From: Halocafeteria seosinensis | Lineage: Eukaryota > Sar > Bigyra > Bicosoecida | Length of the DNA stretch: 11,304 bases | Assembly (NCBI GenBank): GCA_001687465.1 | Contig: LVLI01000560.1 | Location: forward strand, 1-11,304 | Reading direction: 5' to 3' | In this document: one piece after another, positions 1-8,100 of the stretch | Layout: each line of letters begins with the position of its first letter | Numbering within the stretch: the first letter of the stretch is position 1 | Translations under genes and position numbers: made by a program | The notes under the pieces: generated by a model | The model's input: the letters and a program-made list of their open reading frames with translations, nothing else | Database searches by the model: none | Told to the model about the DNA's origin: nothing

Positions 1-2
1 GC

Positions 3-1007
3 CCCGCGACTCCCGGAGTCCCGCCCAAACCCCCAACTCCGCCGTTCCGGCCCGTTCGCAAACTTCAACCCGGGAAGGGTTCACCCCCCCTTCGACAAAT
101 CCGCTACGCGCGCGCGCGCGATCTATGTGGTTCGGTGATAGGGGAAGCAAAAGAACTAGTAAAAACCAAGTTAGCCCAAGCGCGAGGAGGAGTCTTGTTC
201 ATCGATGAGGCATACCAATTGGGCAAAGGCACGTATGGATTGGAGGCACTTGCTAAACTAGTGGAGTTAATGACTGCCGAAGAATATGCGGATAAAACAG
301 TGATTATTATTGCGGGATATCGCGATGCTATGCATGACATGTTGCGACGAAATAGTGGCTTGAGGAGCCGTTTTACTGAAGAGATCGAATTCCCGGACTG
401 GACAGCGAAGGATTGTACAAACCATTTTCTATCACTCGCAGAGAAGGACGGTTTCGTGGTTGAGACTGACGCTGCGGGTATGTTGGAAAGTAGCTTTGAG
501 GAACTTCGCCGACGTCCGGGATGGGCCAACGCTAGAGACTCAAATACGTGCTATCACCATAAAGTGCTCCCTCGGAGATCAGAAAGAGCTTATGCTGAAC
601 AAGAAGCAATTCCGACCATTACTTGTGACGACGTACGCCTTGGGATGAAAGAATTCTTAGAAGAGCGAGTAGGTAGTCCACCCACGTCTCTTGCTGAGAA
701 GTTTCCGTTTGACGTTGTCATGAACCGAGATGAAGAAGATGAAGAGAACATTGTTCTTCGTCCTCCGCGTCACAATATTCCTGCAGTACAAGAAGGTGAG
801 AGTGAGACTGAAAATCAAGATCAAAATAATGTAGAAACCAACAAGCAGGGAAAGGAAGACGGTAACGAGGACGAAGAACAACGTCGACAAGAAAAGTTGA
901 AACGGCTTGGAAAATGTCCCATGTCGTATTCATGGACAGCAATTGGAAACGGGTATTACAGGTGCGAAGGTGGTAGTCACTACATTCATGAGAGTGAAAT
1001 CGAATGA
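3..1007 (+). CDS. C-terminal part of a CbbX/SpoVK-type AAA+ ATPase (5' end outside window)
   Basis: The frame is open from base 3 and ends with TGA at 1005-1007; the true start lies upstream. From base 120 on it reads as a CbbX/SpoVK-like AAA module. A DLCGSVIGE segment (from 120) is followed by Walker B LFIDEAY (Asp 204-206, Glu 207-209), sensor 1 IIIAGY near 300-320, an Arg-finger segment GLRSRF (Arg 369-371) and sensor 2 GWANAR (Arg 534-536). All key residues are intact, so this domain should hydrolyse ATP. A highly acidic, Glu/Gln/Asn-rich linker follows (about 720-900), then a C-terminal module with CP, W, YRC and GGSHY (909-1004). Relatives are hexameric protein remodellers; the best known, CbbX, reactivates red-type Rubisco, but large eukaryotic members have no established substrate. 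No intron is seen. Bases 3-119 are open in frame but proline-rich and untrustworthy. Family call is firm; substrate is unknown. Confidence 0.9.
   Translation, partial: PATPGVPPKPPTPPFRPVRKLQPGKGSPPLRQIRYARARDLCGSVIGEAKELVKTKLAQARGGVLFIDEAYQLGKGTYGLEALAKLVELMTAEEYADKTVIIIAGYRDAMHDMLRRNSGLRSRFTEEIEFPDWTAKDCTNHFLSLAEKDGFVVETDAAGMLESSFEELRRRPGWANARDSNTCYHHKVLPRRSERAYAEQEAIPTITCDDVRLGMKEFLEERVGSPPTSLAEKFPFDVVMNRDEEDEENIVLRPPRHNIPAVQEGESETENQDQNNVETNKQGKEDGNEDEEQRRQEKLKRLGKCPMSYSWTAIGNGYYRCEGGSHYIHESEIE
107..120. repeat. (CG)7 dinucleotide tract at the edge of a GC-rich 5' stretch
   Basis: Seven CG units abut the point where the sequence turns into clean AAA coding sequence. Bases 1-119 are strongly C/G-rich with several C homopolymers, unlike the balanced composition of the rest of the window. 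A sequence-end artefact is as likely as a true microsatellite. Confidence 0.7.
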
Positions 1008-1604
1008 CCCTGCAGACAACGAGACGAAAGTAGTATATATACTACGCAAACCTGTATGTATTTTTATCTAGGTCATAGTGCTAGCATGTGTACAAGGACT
1101 TAATGACTAACACTAAGAGTCTAAGACTGGCACACACGTTACCCGGAAGCTTAAAAAGCCGTTTACTGTAACACGTGGTGTGCGTAATGTGGTAGTACAT
1201 GTACTGGCGCTACGTAGGTTGAGATCCCAAGCCGTCCAAAATCTTCTGGTCTTGAGGAGGAGAACATCAAAATTTGGTCGAGTTGTGGGCTTCAAAAGAA
1301 AGTTGATTTCATAGTACTCCCGAACGTCCTCGTCGAGACAACGTTCGCTGTCGTGTAGCCACGCTGACTCACACGCTAGTGTTGGGAAGACCATACACGG
1401 AAGAACCTGCTGTTGCGGCTACATGAAACGGTACCTCAAGCTGCTTTATCAATATCATTCCCACCATCATTTCTGTTTGCAGTTGCTAACATTCCTATAT
1501 TTCCCCGTGCGTCTCATTGTAATCCAGTATTCAATACAGTAGTAGACACAGTGTAACAACCCTCCAGCGGGGAACCTGTAGAAATCGGTTGGGGTATTCA
1601 GGAC
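1008..1604. other. Intergenic region, no gene supported
   Basis: This stretch separates the AAA gene end from the tetraspan gene. It must hold the 3' UTR of the first and probably the promoter of the second. Open frames on the minus strand (1113-1394 and 1467-1682) have no recognisable family pattern, and I do not call them. The only clear structure is a 16-base palindrome just after the AAA stop codon. I see no convincing polyadenylation hexamer and no clear TATA box. Confidence 0.6.
1030..1045. repeat. Perfect 16-bp palindrome after the AAA stop codon
   Basis: GTAGTATATATACTAC is its own reverse complement and begins 23 bases past the stop codon. It could be a protein-binding site, or a weak hairpin in the 3' UTR with no loop-sized spacer. 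Its AT-rich core makes a chance origin quite possible. Confidence 0.5.
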
Positions 1605-1692
1605 ATGAAACGAAACACTACCGTATGCTGTTGTCGTGTAAGTGCCATAGCGGTTGTGGGAGGTATAGCAGCAGAAATACACTACCGGATAG
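1605..1692 (+). other. Candidate first exon of the tetraspan gene
   Basis: An ATG at 1605 opens a frame with a hydrophobic stretch (SAIAVVGGIA) that ends at a strong donor, G|GTGAGC, at 1692/1693. The pyrimidine-containing acceptor ending TTGCAG at 1794 would join it, in matching phase 1, to the tetraspan gene's first helix. The intron would be 102 nt. If it is used, the protein is 197 residues, the ATG at 1785 is intronic, and the N-terminus becomes longer and more hydrophobic. The simpler model starts at 1785, giving the usual short claudin-like N-terminus. I rate the two about equally likely. Confidence 0.4.
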
Positions 1693-1784
1693 GTGAGCTG
1701 CTTGACACATCCTAGGAATTTGTTTCGGAACTCCGTGTCCTACAGTTTTACAAGGGCATATTCGACAGTTTTTAATTACTTATT

Positions 1785-2684
1785 ATGATTGCAGTTGGAG
1801 TGGGAGCTGGCATTGTGTCACTGGGACTCTGCCTAGCTGCCGTACTCAACAATGATTGGGTCTCCGCCGATATCGAGCAAGGCCTGAAACGAGTTCAGCT
1901 CGGACTCTGGAAGGAGAAGATTACAGTGGCAGCAAACAGTACGGAGGAGATTCGACAATCAAAAGTGAGGTTCATATGGGCTCTAATGTGTATTGCCCGT
2001 TCTTGATAGTTGGTAACTTGCTTCACGCAGTAAAAGTAGACGAACTGCAAGACGATGCCGACGCAATGCAAGCGGAATAAAGTAATCGCGCATACCAAAA
2101 GTCCATATGAATGCAGCTAAGAATACCATAATATGCCACTGCAGAGCTCAAGTACAAACATTTCCATATGCAGCAACGATTCAGCGTTTCATGTAGACCA
2201 GTGGCACGTACCCATTGATGACTTGACAAGGCTAGAGTCCTGACAATCATGTCCTGTTGTCTTGCTTTCCTAGCATTGGTGATAGGTGTTACTGGGAGCT
2301 TTAAGCGTGCTAAACGTCCGTGGCCCACTGTGCTATTCGTGGTCACCATGATTCTGCGTAAGAAGCTGCAAAGGTTCTACGTTTGTAGCCTACATAGTTA
2401 CATGCCACCACCCACTACAGAAGCTACCTTGTTCGGAAGTATGATTTCCTACGGAGTATTCATGAAGGATTACAAGTATTCGGTTTCAATAGATTTAGGT
2501 GAGCATGTTAGCTGCAAAAGAATGAAGGGTACAATATCTTGCCTTCTCCACAGGATTTATTCCTCTCATTATGGCGGAGTTGATGGTGTTCCAATCGTCC
2601 CTGATGATAGGTTCGCGATTCCTCAGAAAGGAGCCAGGCCAAGAGGCGTTGTTGGAGCATTCGAATGCTTTCGAATCAGCATGA
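1785..2684 (+). CDS. Claudin/PMP22-like four-transmembrane protein (spliced)
   Basis: Proposed exons are 1785-1964, 2231-2357, 2421-2498 and 2554-2684. Donors are GTGAGG, GTAAGA and GTGAGC; acceptors are ACAAG, TACAG and CACAG. All phases match, giving 171 residues. Four hydrophobic helices fall at about residues 2-24, 63-82, 92-117 and 126-148. The first extracellular loop has W25 and a GLW motif (40-42), as in the claudin/PMP22/EMP group, but the claudin cysteine pair is not seen. Such proteins sit in the plasma membrane or other membranes as adhesion, barrier or scaffold components; the role here is unknown. The 266-nt first intron is unusually long for this locus and may hide a small exon (2052-2081 would keep the frame). 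The start is uncertain: see the candidate exon at 1605. The last two introns and the final exon are well supported. The gene converges on the oxygenase gene, with 86 bases between stop codons. Confidence 0.65.
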
Positions 2685-2770
2685 AAATGGCTGCAAAATA
2701 CCTTCAAACATGCTCTCTTGTCTTCGGAAGCTGAAAAAACACAGTAGCAAATCGTTTGCTTCGCATGAGG

Positions 2771-4146
2771 TCAGTTCCACGAGGGATCACAAATGCAACC
2801 CTCTCTTCGATGCAATAAACAGCATGGACAAGTTTGCTCCCTCAAGGCACTGGACCTTGTCCATAGAATTAACGCATCGCGGTTTCCACTTGAAACATCC
2901 TCGACTTCATGCAAGTGTTGTCCCAGGCTGGGTTGCGAGAAAACGACCGTAACATTAATCGACAAATGTAGTACAGAAGAGATTCGCGCATTGTTTCCAC
3001 GTACTGGATGAGGGCATATCCTTTGTGTGGCCGTATTGCTCCTTCCTTTCTACCATCCTTTCCAGAGTTCCGCAAATTTCGAAAGACTACTCGGCCCCCT
3101 GCAAACGACAGCCACATGTTATTCAAGAACAGGGAACGGGGATGCCTTCACACTGCTACACTACCTTCGAAACCGCCTCCTAAACAGCAGTTTAGTGTCA
3201 CTTCACTATCATCAGTGTGAGGAGTTAGTCCTCGTCGCTTGGTGGATCCATCGCATTGCTCAGATCCATAGCTGATGACGTAGCCATACCGAAAGTCCAA
3301 AGGGAAGTCCGCCAGAAGAGGGTAAACTAGAGGCACTACTGTTTTCATAACTCTGTTCAGCAATACATCTTCCACATTCTGGAGTTTCATGTATCCTAGT
3401 GCACAATGTCTTCTGCGTGCGTGAAGAAGAATGAACTAATAATCTGCATTTCTTGGCAGAATAGCTCTGGCAGTGGGACTAACCTGTTAAGCCAGCCAGC
3501 ACTTTGCAGCTTCTGTTCATGCTCACATGAAAACTCTAAGAAATTTTTTACTTCCGAAAGCAGTTTGTCGCAGACCTCGGGGTGCAAGAGCGGTATCTTG
3601 TAAGCGAACGGTACGGTGTCTTCAACGAGACTATCCAGGGTTTCCAAATTTCCCCGTTCAGCTTCGTCAAGCGCTTTCAAGAGATCACCTTTTAGCAGCA
3701 ATTCCGGTTGAGAATCCACTATACTCCAAAAGTCTGGATATACCTGTGGGAATGGGGAAATCACATGGGTAGGAAACAAGCAAGAAGTCGAACTTTGGTT
3801 TTGTACATACTGGTGCATAGAGTTTCAGAAGCTCGTTGCGTGCAAGGACTTTGGATTTCCCCTCTTTCACTTTGGCAACCTGTTCAAATCATTATAGCAA
3901 ACGCAACCAGGTAACACTCAACAAAAAATAATTATCACAGTAATTTGTCCTTTATAGCCCACATACTTGTTCTTGGAGAAGTGTTTCCAGGTGTTCAATG
4001 TCGCTTACATTCCATTTATGGAGGTAGTTCGGGTAGTGGTCCAACCCAAAGATACTTTGCAGTAAAAAACTGAGATCTTTGGCAGGTCCTTGCTGGAGGG
4101 ACTTCTCATTAATGGCCCTGGAGCCTTCTGTATCGTGCTGAGACAT
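2771..4146 (-). CDS. 2-oxoglutarate/Fe(II)-dependent oxygenase, prolyl/lysyl hydroxylase-like
   Basis: Six exons on the minus strand: 4146-3967, 3879-3811, 3743-3484, 3412-3165, 3098-3005 and 2927-2771. Introns are 87, 67, 71, 66 and 77 nt. All have GT-AG ends and matching phase, giving 335 residues. The catalytic double-stranded beta-helix is clear. HTDDSEVTLN supplies the first iron ligands (H235, D237). GYALIHLGQHLHEV gives the distal His, probably H290. SGNRDALILWTRSS carries the 2-oxoglutarate-binding Arg (R300). This pattern matches the eukaryotic PKHD-type family that includes plant proteins such as At3g18210. Reaction: oxidative hydroxylation coupled to 2-oxoglutarate decarboxylation; the substrate is not known. 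The C-terminal tail is cysteine-rich (TCPCC, then CIC), as in family members ending in a CPxC segment. No signal peptide or membrane helix is seen, so it is probably cytosolic or nuclear. A TATAAATA box on this strand lies about 100 bases upstream. Confidence 0.9.
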
Positions 4147-4296
4147 ATTTGACCTGTGAAGACAACTTCACACGGCAGAAAACGACGATATTCTACTAGA
4201 TGTATCGACGAAAACTAGCTTGGAATACCTCCTCTAGACATTTATTTATACTACCACGGTAACAATAGCAAACATAACCTGAGTAATGCCACGAGC
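4147..4296. promoter_or_regulatory. Shared divergent promoter region with a TATAAATA box on the minus strand
   Basis: Only 150 bases separate the oxygenase start codon (minus) from the small gene's start codon (plus). The minus strand carries TATAAATA at 4250-4243, which would place oxygenase transcription about 30 bases downstream, near 4215, with a leader of about 70 bases. No TATA box is evident for the plus direction. The assignment rests on motif and position only. Confidence 0.45.
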
Positions 4297-4604
4297 ATGG
4301 CCCAAGTTGAACCTGGGGGAGCGGGAGGAGGAACCTCAAGCGACAACAATGGAGTCCATGAAGCTCTGAATGCATTCCCTCTGAGCAACATTCAAGGTCA
4401 TACTGTTTGTAGTTAGTTATTGCCGGAGTCGCTGTCGACGCTGCAACTGGGGCGTGTGTGTGACATGGATTCAGCCCAGGCAGATAAGCGCAGCGTTATC
4501 CGAATGTCTCTTACTCAGGGAAAATTGAGACATTTGTACGCGATAATGTACACTCCGCGAGAGATGAAATTTTCTGGGCTTGGACCATCTGTTCGACAGG
4601 CTGA
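4297..4604 (+). CDS. Small unrecognised split gene
   Basis: ATG 4297 opens a coding-like frame starting MAQVEPGGAGGGTSSDNNG, a Gly/Ser-rich N-terminus. A TAG at 4414 ends it after 39 codons if it is unspliced. A good acceptor (TCTCTTACTCAG, ending 4518) leads to a second frame reading KIETFVRDNV and DEIFWAW before TGA at 4602-4604. Two donors keep the phase: GTAGTT at 4409 (65 residues in all) or GTCATA at 4397 (61 residues). The first fits the local donor style better. An AATAAA hexamer lies at 4620-4625, 16 bases past the stop, inside an A-rich tract. The second exon looks like an amphipathic helix with two Trp. No family is recognised. It is divergent from the oxygenase and 5' of the giant AAA gene. 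It could instead be a fragment or a non-coding transcript. Confidence 0.4.
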
Positions 4605-5106
4605 AGTTGGTAGCAAAAAAATAAAAAAAAGTAAAAAATTGGCGATACCACCCATTCAGTCATGCGCAGCGCAATCAACGTACGATGGAATTTTTGGATG
4701 ATTGCATCGCCGTCAGCACCGAGTTAATCAGAGCAGAGAATTCTAGGTAGTCACATCTACTTGTCTTGCTGGAGTTGCTGGAAATTCCGCTTTACATTGC
4801 GGCACCGTAACTAACTACAACTTTGCAAGAACGGTCAACTTCATGTCCAGAAATTCGTATAACGGCAGGTTTGTTGGAGGTGCCTACATATCATGAATTA
4901 TGAACCACTGGTATACAGGCATGAAGAGAATTCGTTAAGTGTTACTCCTAAACTAAACTTGAATGCTTTCGTCTGAAGTCGTGGATTTCGTTTTAACTTC
5001 TGACTCCACCGACAACTTTGGTGAAGTCGAACAGTTACGCAAACAATAGCTGGAGGAGAACTTTTGATAGGTTTCAAGGATAGTGGTGCAAGGACTGGAT
5101 GGGCGG
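4605..5106. other. Intergenic region with an A-rich tract
   Basis: It begins with an A-rich run (4615-4638) containing AATAAA, a plausible polyadenylation signal for the small gene. The remainder, to the TATA box, is mixed sequence without a frame I can support. A minus-strand open frame (4898-5209) crosses the TATA box and the giant gene's start codon and is taken as a shadow. The upstream control sequence of the giant AAA gene should lie here, but I recognise no further motif. Confidence 0.55.
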
Positions 5107-5116
5107 TATATAAATA
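5107..5116 (+). promoter_or_regulatory. TATA box of the giant ankyrin-AAA gene
   Basis: TATATAAATA lies 37 bases before the ATG at 5153. A start of transcription about 30 bases downstream would fall near 5137-5140, giving a leader of only 10-20 bases. The position relative to a well-supported first exon makes this the most credible promoter element in the window. Confidence 0.6.
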
Positions 5117-5141
5117 CACCGACAAAGCTTCAAACCTCTCG

Positions 5142-5156
5142 ATGACTTCAGTATGA
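5142..5156 (+). promoter_or_regulatory. Tiny upstream frame whose stop overlaps the main ATG
   Basis: ATG 5142 reads M-T-S-V and stops at TGA 5154-5156, sharing bases with the main start (ATGA at 5153-5156). If transcription starts before 5142 this could reduce or tune initiation at 5153. If it starts later, the element is absent from the mRNA. A further in-frame ATG at 5162 could also serve as a start. Confidence 0.3.
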
Positions 5157-8100
5157 GCGGCATGGAACCTGCCGGTAGTGCTGCTGCCTGCGAGCAACAG
5201 GCTTTGCAAGACTGTATCGAGAACGGAGATCTAGAGGGAGCTCAAGAAATTCTTGCTAAATATGACCACGTCAAACTTCAGGAACTGGCATTGCAAAATG
5301 TAAGCATTTCCGTAGTGAAACGCACTTGCTGCATTCTAGAACTTTTCGGGGCTTTCTGTTCACAGGGGGCTACCCCTTTGCATGTAGCATGCATTAATGG
5401 TAATGCCGACATGTGTAGGGTTTTGGTGGAGCAATTTGAATTCAGCACATGTATCATCAATGAGGTAAGGTATCAACTCTGAATATTCGACATATAATGT
5501 GACTCGGCTCGTACTCCGGCAAAAACTTCAGGAGCGCCAGCACCAGACCCCTTTGGTGTGTGCAAGTAGCGGCGGCTCACTAGAGATAGTGAAACTACTT
5601 GTAGAGAGGTATTCAGAATTTGGACAGATCTTCATCCATACCAACGTACGGACGGACAAAGAACTCGGCAAAAGTATCCTTCATAATTGAGTCTTCCCTG
5701 AGCTGCAGGATGGATCCCCTTCTAGTGTCGCTTCCAGAAACGGACATCATCATATTGTGCAGTACTTACACGGACAGATTCTCGTACGTGACCAACAACT
5801 TCAAAAGTAGTGCTTTAGGGTACGGAATAGGGCGTCCGACATGTTACTGCAGCAATCGAAAGACTTGCATAAGGGGTTATCGGTCAAGGATTGCATATCA
5901 ATGATAGGGGACAGTAACAAGTATTGCCCTATGCAGACCTTTCTGGCGCTTGAGAGCTTAACGGGAGTTTCACAGAGTTTCCTCCAGGGCTCTCTTGGGT
6001 GGGACGCTAAATATATTGCAATGAATTGGAAAGAATTAACGAAATCCGAAGATCTTGCTTGCTCTATCGTCGAAAAGCTTGAAGCTGTATGGGAGTTACC
6101 AGCTCAAGTTTTGAGACGATTGTTGTCTTTCCGAGGTGATCATTCAACTACGTGCTTGAATGTCAATGAAGCCGTCCAAGTCTACATAAATCCAAAGAGC
6201 CCCGTCCACGTGAGAGAGCTAGCAGATGACATGATTTGCGCGCACAAAAACTTCCGTATAAACGATGCTCTTTCAATCTTCCATCGAAGCTACCCGTTCC
6301 ACAGCGCCGCGGTTGTTGATAAGATGTGCAAATTGAGCAAGGTACAGTACGCGGATATTATTGGTACTCTATTGCCATCGGATGACTTCTTTGCTTCTTG
6401 GCACAATATTCATAGCAAGTCCAGGAAGCTGGTATCTTACGTAAATAAGTTGCTTGCAGATACGTGGGGTGTACCGCTGAGAGTCGTGCAATCACTTTAC
6501 AATGTGTACCGAAAAGAAGACGTTCCTTCCGCGGTGGTAAAAATTATCATTGATTGTGAAGCCGTTCCAATCTGCGTAAAAGCAGAAGTCCAACGTATTT
6601 ATATAACCAACGCTAGCATCAAAGACAGCATGTCTTTTGCTGGTTGTGTACAGCCTCTTGATGGTACACTCATTGTTAAGCTAGCAGCAAAAACGAAGTT
6701 AACCCGGAAGCTAGTCACCGCATTCTTTGATGAGGACATTGATACCCTTATTGCGGGCGCCTCCCAGCTTCTCAAGGTGAAAACTCAGGTGGCCCATATC
6801 ATATTTGAGACTCTCTCTTCGAAATGGAAGCTCTCCTCTGACATTATCTGCACAATCTTCAAAGCCATCACATCTGGCAGTAAGCTTCCGCCGGATATCC
6901 TAAAGGCAACTTACAAAGCGGAGAATGTGCCTCTCAAAATGGTCGTGACAGTGGAGAAGCACTGTTTAGACATATACAAATGCTTCCAGCTAATGCGGGA
7001 CACACATCCGTTTCAACACAAAAGAGTTTTGAAATATCTAAAAACATTGGAAAACTCTATAGCCTCAGCAATTGAAGGGTATCTAGACGGAGAGTTTGGA
7101 AAGCTTATCTACAACTGGCAATCGCTATATATGTCGCCACAGGTAGCCGAGCAAATCACCAACGATGTCTGTACAAAGTGGGCCATTAGCGAAACTGTTC
7201 TCAAAAAAACCATGGCTGCCCATGCTGATATCTCCAGCAAGGGGCATGGCACTCTCTGTATGGAGGATGCGCTCCACCTCTACGATTCGAGGTGTCCGGA
7301 AGCCTTGAAAGAAATTGTGGACAAGATTCTTTGCACAGCCGAAACTTTTGATGTGGAAGGAGCACTAACTCTATTCTGGAAAATGTACCCTTCTCCTCGA
7401 CCCGCAGTAACCGCTGCATTATTTTGCAACATAAACGTAAAGGAGTCGGATGTCCTTCACTGCCTGCAGCAATCAGAAAATTGTTTCCTCACTTCGTGGA
7501 TAAGCCTTTTTCATACTAACCAGAGAGTGCTACATTGGGTCAATGGGCAACTGTCCGACAAATGGCAGGTCGCGCAAGAAGCAGTAACCGCATGTCACAA
7601 TGCCCTCAACCCTGGAAACATTGAGGAAGCTACTGAGGCTAGTATTGCCGCAACAAAGCAGGTCTTTCTAAGCAAATCTGTCCCGACACACGTCAAAGAA
7701 GCTATCGCTGAATGTCCTAAGTTTTCTCCTGAGATCAGATTTGCATTGGTAAAGACAACGTTTCCTCTGTATTATAGACGTTTGGTGAGTCTGTTGAAAG
7801 AGCAAGTACCAGAAGATGTCTTATTAACTCTGCTGCAGGAAGATATGGAAAAAGAGGGGACTGTAATACGCAGGTGGAAGGACTTTCAGCAGTACCCTAG
7901 CTGGGTGGCTGAACACATGGTCAAAACCTTTTCGAGACGGTGGAATGCTACGGAGCCTACAACGAAACTGGTATTTGATGCATTGGTTGAGCCACCCCTA
8001 ATTCAGCTGGATCTTTCCCGAGCGGTAGAGCTGTACATGATGGCAATGATTCCTTTCCCTTTACGATTTCGTATTGCAAGAGCTTTTCTTGAGCAAGCGT

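Noticed and set aside
1113-1394. 93-codon minus-strand open frame in the intergenic region
   Set aside because: No family pattern, no supporting splice or promoter signals, and a composition I cannot tell from chance; segments such as RRFWTAWDLNL suggest no known domain.
1467-1682. 71-codon minus-strand open frame
   Set aside because: It is opposite the candidate exon at 1605-1692 and has no recognisable motif; more likely a shadow or chance.
4420-4701. Plus-strand open frame of 93 codons
   Set aside because: It begins with TTG, not ATG, and reads through the A-rich tract as a poly-Lys run. It is in frame with exon 1 of the small gene beyond a TAG, but a spliced second exon in another frame looks more protein-like.
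4898-5209. 103-codon minus-strand open frame
   Set aside because: It runs across the TATA box and first exon of the well-supported giant gene on the other strand.
5841-5843. ATG at 5841 as the start of the giant protein
   Set aside because: It lies in the intron just before the acceptor ending at 5852. The ankyrin exons upstream join in phase to CAA at 5853, so the true start is far upstream.
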